64,000 nucleotides of DNA from Metaphire vulgaris (Eukaryota; Annelida; Clitellata; Crassiclitellata; Megascolecidae): contig CM030862.1 in assembly GCA_018105865.1 (NCBI GenBank), positions 4,484,062 to 4,548,061 on the forward strand. Reading direction: 5' to 3'. The first letter of the stretch is position 1; each line of letters begins with the position of its first letter. Below, in pieces: positions 32,432-42,920 of this stretch. Position numbers and translations under genes: made by a program. The notes under the pieces were generated by a model. The model was given only the letters and a program-made list of their open reading frames with translations. It was not told the origin of the DNA and ran no database searches.

Positions 32432-33240
32432 GCAGTGATGGGTAATTGAATTTCTAATTCTAATTAATTAGCTAATGAATTAGCTATCTGTCTAATTCTA
32501 ATTCTAATCAATTACTTCAAAAAATTTGCTAATTCTAATTCTAATTCTAATGAATAGCTTGCTAATTGTAATTGAAAATAACAATTAGTTGCCTAATTAG
32601 CACAGTTGTTGTGTCAAGTGCTTTGGACCCATGATCCAAACTCAAGTGGATATCGACCTGAGGAAGGATGTTTTGCAAGGACAAATTAAAGTTATTAAAC
32701 TAATTTAAGTTCAAAGCAGATAAGTCTTTTACACCAGCATCGTGACAAATCAGTCACACCTCAAATTAAGTTCTCGATCTAATGTATATGGAAGAAACTT
32801 GAAGAAATCAACAGAAACTGAAGAGCCAATACTTTCCAACCAATATGAACACTAATTGTATTTGTTTCGGGAGGACCATTTTTGAACGTCGGTTTATACC
32901 AGCTGCATTTGCAGCATCATACCATCGGGTCATCTGCTGGTTTTGAAAGATCAGCCAGCTGGATTTATTCTTAATGATAGGAGAAATCAATTAGATGATA
33001 CTTTGATTGAGCCATTTTACTTGCAAAATGCAATTATGAAATCTGGATTACGGAGGATGAAATTAATTTTGTCGTTACATTAAAATGCATCACAATTTTT
33101 AGTACTGCACTTCTAATTGCTAATTCTAATTAAATTAGAAGGTATGCTTTAATTTAATTAATTAGTTGTGTAATTTTGCATTTAAGATAATTGTAATTGT
33201 AAAATTTTAACTAATTCTAATTCTAATTAATTAGGTTTTA
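32432..33240. repeat. AT-rich repeat made of TAATTCTAATTC words
   Basis: It starts AGCAGTGATGGGTAATTGAA and is built of TTCTAATTCTAATTAATTAG at both ends (32450-32600 and 33110-33230), with about 500 bp of unrelated sequence inside. It resembles the element at 41033-41591, but no right terminal repeat is visible. Confidence 0.55.
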
Positions 33241-33723
33241 GTCTCTGGAATGTTGCATCAACACTCAGCTGAAGGTCGTTGCAGCGCAACCTTTTAGCCA
33301 CACATCAATCGCTCTTCAGAACTGGAAAGATATTAACACTTTTACTTTTCATCCATTTATCGATGTGATTTTTTCATTTATAATTCAGTGATGAACTGCC
33401 CCACTTAACAAGCACCTGGCAACGCAACACGTGTTCTTGGCAAAATAATGAAGTACTTCCGGCACATTGAGTCAGACGTCTGCTCTAGCGCTGTGATAAT
33501 CAATTGATAATTAACTAATAACCTACTGAGTTGGCGTGCTTTAGAGTACAGAAAAACAAGAACGGTCAACGTCATCGATATTATCACTATCAACTTGATA
33601 ATACCGATACCGTTACCGCAGTATTAGCGTGGTAAATATCCAGGTCCCCGCGGTCTTATCTCACGACAAGAACCCGTTACCATGGTAATACCGCACTATA
33701 GAACTCCTTAGATATGCACGAGA

Positions 33724-35540
33724 CTCGGCTTTGAATGAATGTCAGAAATTCAATATGGGAATCTGGAAGCCAGAAGACTGGACAAAATCAATGTTTATCC
33801 TCAACCAAAGAAAGATGACCGTCAAACATTTCTGTAGTCTACCGCACCATCGCGTTAGTGTCCATGCGTCCCCGCCTCATTCCGGGTCATCATTTGTTCC
33901 ATCCAGTCGATCCAAGTACCAGAGATTTTCCAGATCGCAGATACGATTTAGGTCAAGACGAGAAGGTTGTCAATCTACGTATTATGCTGGAAAAATCGCA
34001 CGAATACAACCAACCACTCTCTACATATGCTTTATCGAGTTCAGTAAAGCGTTTGACATGGTAAAGCATGAAGACCATTGGATAACCATGCTAAACATGG
34101 GCTTTCCACCTCACTTTGTGCAGATTTTTTAGGCCTATATAAAAAAAATCGCAGCAGTCAATACATCAGGACTTATTTCCAGATGGTTTAGGATGAAGAA
34201 AGGAGTACGGCAAGGATGCGCAATATCACCATGTCTATTCCGCATCCTGGCGGAGATAATCATGCGTAAAGCATTAGACGGATATGAAGAAGGTTTCAGA
34301 ATTCGGAGAATATTAATCAATAATCTTCGATATGCAGACGACATCGTACTAGCTGCAACATCCCCAAGCGATTTGCAAGATTTAATAAACCGTCTTGAAT
34401 TACATGTAGAATCCTCCAGATACAATATGCTGATAAACGCATCCAAGACAAAGGTCATGTCATCCAACGGAGAAAAACGAACAACTATAGGGAATGTTGA
34501 GATCTTGGAGCAAGTAGAGTCACGTGACCTCTTCGGCGCTAGGTCGTCGCTATGATCGTTAAATATGATACTATGTTTATACACTTTTATCAGTTAAATT
34601 TTTATAGCGTCATGTCTTTTCAGGAACACGTGAGGTGCTAGCAAACCGCTACAGCGGCGCACTCACCTACCAACCTTCTCACTCGACCAACCTTTTCACT
34701 TCCGACTCACCTTCGCCAGCGCTGCTCCGTCTGTTTGGAACAAATTACTGAAAACTGTCACTTCGGACTTAACTGTTTCTATAGTTGCTTTTAAACGCCG
34801 ACTGAAAACTGTACTCTGCAGTTTGTCTTACACTGTTTAGGACACGTGACTGACCCCGCAATTATGATATTCACTCCGGTGAATTACTTAATGTGCGTTA
34901 ACAACCGTGTAATAGGCCTAATAATAATAATTCCTGTATTTTGGGTGCCATCATTATTGAGCGTGCAGGTTGTTCGACCGAAATAAAAGCAAGACTGACT
35001 AAAGCATCCAAAATAATTACGGAACTGAAAAAACGCTTTAAAAAACAAAGGAATTAGTAAGAACAACTGCGGGGAAACTAGTTAAACCACAAGTATTGCC
35101 AAATAGCCGCCTAGGGCTGTGAGAGCCGGACGTTGAAGAAGACAGATGAGAAGAAGATAATAAAAGAAGATAATAAATAGCCTTTGAAAACAAGTGTGTC
35201 CGGAAAACTATAGAGGTTCACGGACTGCTAAGATGACCAACGAAACAGTATGGTCAAAACTTGGAGAAAAACCAGTGCTATTGCAACAAGTGAGGACACG
35301 CAAACTACACTACCTCGGCAACATACTTCGTCAAGAGAAAATGAACATCGAAGCAAACTATCATAACGGGATTCACAACAAGAAATAGAAATAGAGGGAG
35401 ACCGGCAATAGCCTGGATCGACAACATTAGTGGATAGACTAAACTCGAGGACTCACGTCTGATCAACACAGCCAGAGACAGGAAATCTTGGAGGTCAATT
35501 ATTCTTCACTGTGACCAACCTTCATCCGTGAAGATGACCT
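33724..35540 (+). mobile_element. RTE-like non-LTR retrotransposon, decayed and interrupted
   Basis: Plus-strand pieces in several frames encode FIEFSKAFDMVKHEDHWITM, KKGVRQGCAISPCLFRILAE, the catalytic NNLRYADDIVLAAT, INASKTKVMSS and LEQVES. After a nested insertion they continue with GAIIIERAGCSTEIKARLTK, CES-TLKKTDEKK, NETVWSKLG and RTRKLHYLGNILRQ. Frameshifts and stops make it inactive. The order (fingers, palm, YADD, thumb, C-terminal CCHC-less region) is right for a LINE ORF2. Its exact clade is uncertain. Confidence 0.88.
34548..34932 (+). mobile_element. CR1/L2-like LINE 3' fragment nested in the RTE-like LINE
   Basis: Translations with frameshifts resemble a LINE C-terminus (FTSDSPSPALLRLFGTNY, LTVSIVAFKRRLKTVL), followed by a 3' UTR and a (TAA)n tail at 34919-34931. 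The host LINE resumes just after (CILGAIIIERAG). Confidence 0.65.
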
Positions 35541-36390
35541 AGATACAGATACAGATATATCAGACTGGCAGATATTAAATCAGATGATATTAAATTGTTT
35601 ATTGATTTTGTGAACGACAGAGCATAGACGTCCTTTCAGAAGGACTTGGATCGCGATCTACTTTTAACAGATTTGTGTAAATCTTCTCAATTAAGCAACA
35701 TAACCCTTTTATTTTCCCTTGAAATCAAGTTAAACAGTTTTGTTTGAAAATACGTCTTGCGAAATGCTGACAGGCGTACTTTCGTGTTTTATTTTTAAAA
35801 ATTGTTTCCCATATTTTATGTTAAGCAAACGTCTAAGTTGGACATTGTGGACGTCCCCCGCACCCAGTGCTTCTCTCTGGCTGCGCGCATTTGATCCGCG
35901 TGTAAGAAATGTTTTGAGAGATATGACCAGATTTATTCTGGTTTCCAATTTTGAATTGTTAGAAAGCAAATTCTTATGCTGAAACGTGATTTTGTTCTGC
36001 GTTTTGTTTTAGACTTCACAAGATTTGACAACTACTGGCTGCCAGAACATTGACTAAATGGCCACGTCGGGTAAGAGCAACATTGCTTTCTCAGCAATGC
36101 GAGATGAAAACCATTTACAGATCACGTTCCAGAATTCTATATATTGACGGATTTAAAGGCAGACTTTTGTGCCACTTTTGAAGAGCGCTTTGCAAATTCA
36201 CAATTGCTGGATTAAATCGTCTTAAAGATTGTTTATTAACTTTGTAAACGACAGAGCTTCATTTAAATCTTCTTAACTATTTAAAGGTTTCATTAGTGAC
36301 ATTGAATTAAATAGAAAGACAAAGATAACCAGAATCTACATGATTTTAATTATTGAATTGCGCTACCATCCAAGAAACCGACTATAGGCC
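35541..36390. other. Intergenic, nothing recognised
   Basis: Short open frames on both strands have no domain character. Confidence 0.4.
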
Positions 36391-36396
36391 TAGCTG

Positions 36397-36656
36397 GTTC
36401 GTAAGTAAGTAAGTAAGTAAACAAGTAAGCTAAATCTAATAAATTTCTATAGTGCTGTTGATGATCAGGTAGCGCTGTAACAGCTTATTACTAGGCGCTT
36501 AATCTACCGTTTAAATTGCTATAGCCAACGTGTAGTGGTCAGCTGGGGGCGAAGTCATTTCCAGAGATCAGTCAGAGTGTGAGTGAGGAAGCAGCAAGGC
36601 AGACTATGACACAGAAACAGAAAGGGACGTAATTTAACTCTAGGTATGATATATTT
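36397..36656 (-). repeat. LINE-tail repeat, second copy, split by a SINE
   Basis: Same blocks as 3378-3676 (CCAGAGATCAGTCAGAGTG, GGGACGTAATTTAACTCTAG) with a (GTAA)n tail at 36401-36420. The block after the SINE (ACAACTGTCTTAATTTCATG, 36970-36990) matches 3650-3670, so a SINE inserted into this copy. Confidence 0.75.
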
Positions 36657-36657
36657 T

Positions 36658-36930
36658 GGGCTGCAAGTTAGCAGAGTGGTAGCAACACTGGACTATAGAG
36701 CAGAAGGTAGCGGGTTCGAGTCCCTCAGGAGCCCTTAGGTCGACTTAGCCTTACTCGCATGAAGGTGGTGGTAAACTGAAGTGCAGCGTTAAGCTGCGAG
36801 ACAAAACGTGGGTCTGGGAAAAGTAATGGCAACCTACCCCAGACTAATGGACTATACCACCTACGTCGCTGATTGCCTGGACCGGAGATAAGCGCCGGAA
36901 CCCAACGCTCTGACTCGAGTACCTTTTCAT
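36658..36930 (+). mobile_element. tRNA-derived SINE
   Basis: A tRNA-like head has an A box TTAGCAGAGTGGTAGC (36668-36683) and a B box GGGTTCGAGTCC (36712-36723). A body with GGGAAAAGTAATGGCAACCT and AAGCGCCGGAACCCAACGCT follows. It lies inside a LINE-tail repeat, directly upstream of the cGAS-like gene. Confidence 0.85.
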
Positions 36931-37022
36931 GAACATACTAAGGATTTATAGCTGGACAAAACTCATTCTGACAACTGTCTTAATTTCATGTATAGCCAAT
37001 GTGTATACCATCCAACGGGCAG
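36929..37022 (+). CDS. Candidate first exon of the cGAS-like gene (hydrophobic leader)
   Basis: ATG opens MNILRIYSWTKLILTTVLIS and CIANVYTIQRA, then a strong donor gtaagt in phase 1, exactly the phase needed by the exon at 37138. The leader would be a signal peptide or anchor, unusual for a cytosolic cGAS relative. Most of it lies in LINE-tail-repeat sequence and its start abuts the SINE, so it may be a chance frame or an exonised repeat. Confidence 0.35.
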
Positions 37023-38170
37023 GTAAGTAAGCAAAATCTCAGCCATTGCATTTGGAAAGATTTAGGGATTAATGTTATATAATATAATTGTCAATCTGCG
37101 AATGCAGTTTCATTTGTCCATGCTCTTGTGTGATTAGATTCTTGGTTTAATTCGAAAGACTTTCTTCGCCTCGTTCAGAGTTTCCACGATGAATTTGCCA
37201 GACAGCCAACCGGGAAAATAACGGAGGCGAAGAAATTGCATAAAGAGTACATGGATAGAATTGAAAACGAGCTAAGAAAGCAGGGCATCTGCGTTAGGAT
37301 CGAATACACAGGAAGCACCTACGAAGGCACAAAGGTCGCTAAAAGTCAACAAAACTACGATCTTGAGTTTGACGTTATGGTGATCGTTGACTGCAGGGGA
37401 GCACCGTGAACGTCGAAAATCTTCCAGGTTTTCCTGGATTTGCGAAGCTGAGAATCGTCGAAACAGCGTCGGTCGAAAAGAAAAGGAGTGTCTTTGGAGA
37501 AGTAGAAGGAGGATATTTGAACGCAGTAAAAACAGCCAGCAAATTCTATGGAGTTATGAATAGGTTGATTCAATCTTGCCCTGATCTAAAGAAAAATATC
37601 TTAGTTCGAAATCACGGTCCAGCAACACAGATTGATGTCTATACTACAACCACAGGAGGTGGAAAAGGGGAATTCTTTTATTCTGTTGATGTTGTTCCAA
37701 CGTACGAGACGAAAACTGGAGAGAGATACGTTGCCAAGCCCATCAAAGGTGAGACGAATCCAAATCAGTTTGCCTGGAGACGCTCGTTTTCGATTGAAGA
37801 GAAAGCGAAGCTAGTTGCAGCGGATAGCGACAACACATGTCGAAAGAAAGTTCTGCGAACTCTGAAGGTCATTAGAAGCAAAGAGCCATGTCTTGATCAA
37901 CTGACTTCGTACCACCTGAAAACCGCCCTCTTCCACGAAATGGACAAAGAAAAAGACTGGAAGGAGGACATGTTCGGTCAGCGTCTGATGGGAGTTCTTC
38001 TTCAGCTGGAAAAGCGATTGGTTGAGAAGAACCTTCCGCATTACTTTCTGGGGGAAAAAGTGAACTTACTGCAGGCAATGAGCGATGTCTCTATTGGCAA
38101 CATGATTGGCAGACTTAAATCCTTTCGAAACAGTGAAATCAAAATGAAAAAAGTTCTTGCAGTCAAATGA
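36929..38170 (+). CDS. cGAS-like receptor (Mab21-family nucleotidyltransferase) with one apparent 1-nt deletion
   Basis: Seen: the main exon 37138-38170 encodes the nucleotidyltransferase fold: a helical N-part (SWFNSKDFLRLVQSFHDEFA), the GS motif YTGSTYEGTK, the metal-binding pair in LEFDVMV, a third acidic residue in YSVDVVP, then FAWRRSFSIEEK and the Mab21 C-lobe (NTCRKKVLRTLKVIR, SYHLKTALFHE, QRLMGVLLQLEKRL, PHYF). The frame breaks between 37391 and 37406; one extra base there would give 375 residues with the candidate first exon, a normal size for the family. Family knowledge: cGAS-like receptors sense nucleic acid and make cyclic dinucleotides that activate STING; many Mab21 relatives have unknown ligands. 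No cGAS-type H-CC-C zinc loop is seen, as in most invertebrate cGLRs. A decaying gene, an allele or a sequencing error are all possible. Confidence 0.88.
37138..38170 (+). CDS. cGAS-like gene, main exon
   Basis: Acceptor gtgtgattag at 37128-37137. The first frame runs to a TGA at 37407; the second runs from 37391 to the TGA at 38168-38170 and carries everything after the second catalytic acid. Both have coding-like composition and together they give an uninterrupted match to the family, apart from the shift beside a run of four G (37396-37399). Confidence 0.9.
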
Positions 38171-38350
38171 AAGCCAACGCTTACAACCCATTTTAATTTT
38201 CGATTTCATTGTCTGCTTTAGATTAACTTATGTCCGTTTGATTAGAAAATTGCTGCCTTGATAGATCGTAACGCCATTCCATGATTTTTTGGCATCTATG
38301 TCCAGTGACAGAGTCGCAATTCCCTTTTAACAAAGAACTTAAATATCAAC

Positions 38351-38450
38351 ATTTATTTATTTATTTATTTATTGACAATTTATATAGCGCAGTAGACAAG
38401 GCTAAGGCCTACAACAAGAGCGCTTAACACAGTTCGTATCCAATATTAAA
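38351..38450 (-). mobile_element. LINE 3' tail with (TAAA)n, minus strand
   Basis: (TTTA)n at 38351-38374, then TTGACAATTTATATAGCGCA and AGAGCGCTTAACA: the same tail family as at 19.1 and 25.9 kb. Confidence 0.7.
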
Positions 38451-40482
38451 TAAATGTGTCTTCAAATTCCAAGCATGTACATTCGCAATGCAAAACTATG
38501 ACAGGTTATAGGTCTGCCCTAATACATTGCCAGCAAAATGCAATGTAATGTGACATGATGTGAGGTAATATAATATAATATAATTTAATAAATTTAGTAT
38601 AATATAAATACCGTGAAAGACCATGCACACAGCTTTCGAAGCGTAAATCTATTGGCGTAAGAATTGTTAGACAGTACCCAATATCGAACGAGATACGATT
38701 GACATGACATTTGGCGGCGTATATTATACATGTATTAGCGCATAACTGACATTGATTGCTTGAAATATGAGTATAATAGTAAAGAAAAATTGCTAATTAA
38801 TTGTCATCCATATACATTTTAGCCAAATAACTGCATTATTTGACATTCAATGGGCCTTAAGCACGAAAATCTGAAAATCGTTAAATGTCGATGGTGTGGT
38901 TATGTTTGAAGTTAATAACTTTTTCTGCTTGAATAAAATCAGCAAAATGAAATATGACTTTTGTAGAGTTTTGAATGCTGAATCCACCGGCGTATGACAA
39001 ATATACAATTTTCAGAGGCTGGGCCTAGATATACGGGGGATAGTTACCCCACCCCTTTCGCAGAAGGCGTTACGAAGAAAGCCTAGCAGTAAACAGATTA
39101 GGACTCATTTATAGTCAACAGACACAGAACTCTAGTGACGTTATACCAAATATTGAGGCTTCGCGGGCCACTTTCTTTCTGAGAGCTGACGGGCCACAAT
39201 TGGCCCGCGAGCTGTGGTTTAGGAACCTCTACTCAACTCCTTCAGAAAACAATTTTAAAATAACAGCTACGAATTGTATGATACACTGACACCATATGTA
39301 CACATAAACATCTAATACACGGACTAACGTCGTGAAAATGTATGTTTGGCAAAAGTTGAAGCAACTATATTCTGTACATTGTGAAATCGAAGTCGATTTA
39401 TCTCAATTAAAAATCTTAGCGCTTTAATCTGGAGTGAGACAAATGAGGCTATGGAACGACCGGTGGACAACATGGAAGAAATCCTGAATGGAGCTGGGAT
39501 CAATCAATCAATCATCAATCAGTAAAAAACTTTCTATGGCGTCACTATCCTAATGCCCAGGGCATAAACTGATCCAACCGGAATAAGAGCCAGGTCATAT
39601 TCCTCATGCCCACGGGACGAGCTCTCGGCCAGCGCTCGTGGATACTTCCACCAAAAATCGAAGACGATGGAAAAGATGGTTAACTCTGTAGACCTATCTA
39701 TGGATGAAGTCAGAACTGGAAGCCGAGAGTATGGAGTACACTCAGTAATTAAACAGTCACGTACAAACTGATTCTGATGCATTTAGACTCGTCTATTCAC
39801 ATATTAATTATCACCGTCTGCTTCATTCGCGCAGTCAATGTGTATGTCTACAAGTCAATGGATTCAACGGCGTACAGCGTGTGGGGTGTGGGGGGGGGGC
39901 AGGCGACGGCTGCTCCGGCGCAGAACTTTTGTGGACGCAAAATAAAAATAATTGACAGTATAAATAAAGAAACAAAATTAAATTTTAAAAAATAATACGC
40001 ATGGAGTAACTACACGAAATAGCTGACGACCTTATTGGCTAGTCGGACTTTATCTGAAGTTGAGGGGTCTGTATCCCACGCCACGACACCGAATGGACTT
40101 CTACAAGGCCGCTGTCATCGAAATAGATAGGCGCAAATACCGGCATAGAAGCGTCTAGCATTTCGTAAGATCAAAGCTGGACATTAAATCTATATCCTTT
40201 CAAAGCAAAAATGAGGTAATTTGAAGCCTTGTGCCTAAGCATACAGGAATTTGCCAAAATGTCTCTCCGTGTCTATATTTAGATCCAACCACTGAGTCAG
40301 AGTATTCACGTCTATTATTATGAAATTGAAGTGAAGGGAGAGGGAGTAGGAGGAGGAGATGGAGAGGGATAGTGTACACGGAACTCATATGCGTCGTTCG
40401 GTGTATGTTGGCATTTCGTGATGGATTCGGTCGCTGGGGAATGTTGCCGCCACCGTCGCCGCTGCTGCCGCAGATAGTATCA

Positions 40483-40484
<2 letters not shown>
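38451..40484. other. Intergenic, little recognised
   Basis: Around 39145-39235 a fragment with GGGCCACAATTGGCCCGCGA and GTGGTTTAGGAACCTCTA resembles a hAT element end. No genes are seen. Confidence 0.4.

Positions 40485-40543
<59 letters not shown>
40485..40543. repeat. (TA)n(GA)n microsatellite
   Basis: About 46 bases of TA dinucleotides followed by six GA units. Confidence 0.95.
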
Positions 40544-41032
40544 CCGAGTGCTTCTACGCTCATGAGACAGCAGCGTCCTCTGTCTGTTCATCTCCCTCGG
40601 GTGAGTGTCCTATCATATTACGAGATCCATTCGGAAGAGAGACTGCGCAAACACAGACTCTTTAATCAGATCGAAGGACGGTCCAGTAGTCCAGGTGAAG
40701 ATAACGAATGACGTCCACTCCGTCACGCCGTTGCATTTGACGCACGCTCACTTCTAAGGCAGCAGGTATTGACACTGTTGGATTTCGAACAAGAATCTGT
40801 TAATGTGGATTTTGCCATTGCAAAGAAATGAAGTCTAAATATCAGAACACTGTCTCCCAACGGAGGTTGTGACCCCCACCGAGGTCGTGACCCTCCACCC
40901 CCACAGAGGTCATGACCACGCAGAGGTCGCCGAATCCAAGATGTTTAATTTGACCTTTTTGTAGATTTACTGAAGAACTGACAATCTCTCAATCAGCTTT
41001 CAAAATGCCAAAAGGACTCACGCTCAAGGTAC

Positions 41033-41591
41033 CAGTGATGGGCAACTAGTTAACTAATTAGGTTGCTAACTAAAAGTTTAACTACTTTTTTTAGTTAGCT
41101 TCATAGTTTAATTAAATATAAATAGTTTAGTTAAAATGATAGTTTAACTAAAAAATTTAGTTAATAACTAAATAGTTTAACTAAAAAATTTTAGTTGGTG
41201 ATGAAATTACAGTACCTTTTATCTATTCCTTTCTGGGTAATTTTTTCATGACAACGATAACACCATATATCACTGATCTTGGTCAGAGACCAGTGTATTT
41301 TTTTACTTACGATCTTTGATCTCGTTGGTAAGCGGGAAATGCAATGATTAATTAATTCAATGGTTCATTGACTGACGTGTTGATGCCAGCATCGTCTATG
41401 TTTTGAAATGAACACATACTTGATACTTGAAAAATAGTTGTAAAATTAGTTGCAAAAAAGTTTAACTATATTTTTTTAGTTTAGTTAACTATTTTAGAAA
41501 GTTAGTTAGCAACTAAAAGTTTAACTACTTATTTTTAGTTGAAATTTAGTTATAGTTTAACTAATATTTTTTAGTTAGTTGCCCATCACTG
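41033..41591. mobile_element. hAT-type element with CAGTGATGGGCAACTA ends and a TTAGTTAACTAA-rich core
   Basis: Ends CAGTGATGGGCAACTAGTTA and TTAGTTGCCCATCACTG are inverted and flanked by an exact 8-bp duplication CAAGGTAC (41025-41032, 41592-41599). Both sides are built of reiterated AACTAAAAGTTTAACTA words around a central unique 200 bp. Confidence 0.93.
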
Positions 41592-41599
41592 CAAGGTAC

Positions 41600-42101
41600 A
41601 GATGGACGACGACTGCGAACAGGCTTACGATCAATGTTCGTGAATTCGAAATGAAACTTCTGCTATGATTTGATAAATCGATGACATTGTGGCCGATCTC
41701 CTCTTGGAAGCATTTCTGAATTTCAATCGACGTTGCTGATTACTTGGTAGTGGACAATTTTGCTTACCACAGCCAAATGGAAACCAGAGGTCGAAAGAGA
41801 TTTGACCCATAAAATGTTTTGTTTATCTGGATCAATCGTATGTCGTATTTTAACAAGACTTTCATAGTCTTTTTAACAGTTCATTTAATCATTTCATGTC
41901 ATAATCTTTTGGATATTCTTCTAGGCTCTGTGCCTTTATATAGCTCCGTGTGGAAATGTCGTCTAAAGTCCATCTGTTTGTCTTCAACGCTTTTTAAACG
42001 TTAAAAGCCGTTTGAAATCTACTTCTTAAGAATTACAATCTTCTTTCCGCTGTCGAGTGATTGGTTCAAGCGTCTTCTTCCGTTTGTTTACGAGCTAGAA
42101 A

Positions 42102-42132
<31 letters not shown>

Positions 42133-42647
42133 GTTGATACAGGTAACGATTCTTATGAGTATTTGAAAACAATTGAACAAATGAGTTTATGCCTTTGTGT
42201 ATTCTCTGATCTATTGATATTTGAAATTATTCAGACTTGAGAAAAATTAGGCACTTTGAAGAAAACTTAATGCCAATTTCTGCAATTTATAGCTCAAAAT
42301 GATTCCAATTTCCAGACGATTTTCATAATCTTATTAATAAGGCATAATGAAGAGGAAAAGTCTAAATGCTCTGGTCCGTCAAATGTCTGCGTTCTAGTTT
42401 ACTTGCATAGGCAACAAAGGATCTGCAGCAACCGCATGCGTCGGGGTCGGTTTAGACGTCGCCAGCGCTTCCATTCTTTGTTACGAATTATTTTGGTGCA
42501 TGCTGTCAATTGTCTTACAGTTATTTGAGCTGTTTTATCATTTCTTAAAATCTCCGTCTATCTGCTATTCGTATTCTGGCGATTCTCTTATTAAGAGTTT
42601 TCCTATAAATACTTGACACCGGCGATCGATCGCCCGCCTCTGCTCCT

Positions 42648-42682
<35 letters not shown>

Positions 42683-42717
42683 TTTTGTAAGCGGCTTCTT
42701 ATGTCGTCCGTCGGGCG
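41600..42717. other. Region downstream of the HCN gene
   Basis: (GTC)n microsatellites at 42102-42133 and 42648-42682. The part next to 42717 should be HCN 3' UTR on the minus strand. No other feature is recognised. Confidence 0.45.
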
Positions 42718-42920
42718 TTATCTTTTCTCGTTAATCTTGTTCCTGGTCTTGATTTCGATGTCGTTTCTTCGTTGTTCTGCGACTATTTCCATCGCCCGTC
42801 GCATGTCGGGATATCGTTCGAGAACAGACAGAAAATGTTCGACGGACAGAGAGAACAGACTGCAGTAGGACTCGGCTCTTACGCTGGCCACGCGTCGACA
42901 GTTCGTCAGAAGACAGATCT
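42718..42920 (-). CDS. HCN: HCN last exon: phosphate-binding cassette, C-helix and stop
   Basis: Minus strand after acceptor tcttttcag: [50 protein letters not shown] and a charged end [12 protein letters not shown], then TAA (42718-42720). The cAMP-contacting Arg is kept, but the next residue is Val where vertebrate HCN has Thr. There is almost no tail after the C-helix. Confidence 0.95.

Noticed and set aside
34135..34584. 149-codon minus-strand frame
   Set aside because: Antisense shadow of the RTE-like reverse transcriptase on the plus strand, which carries the YADD motif.
36658..36735. Functional tRNA gene
   Set aside because: A and B boxes are present, but the head continues into a SINE body and I could not fold a convincing acceptor stem and anticodon arm.
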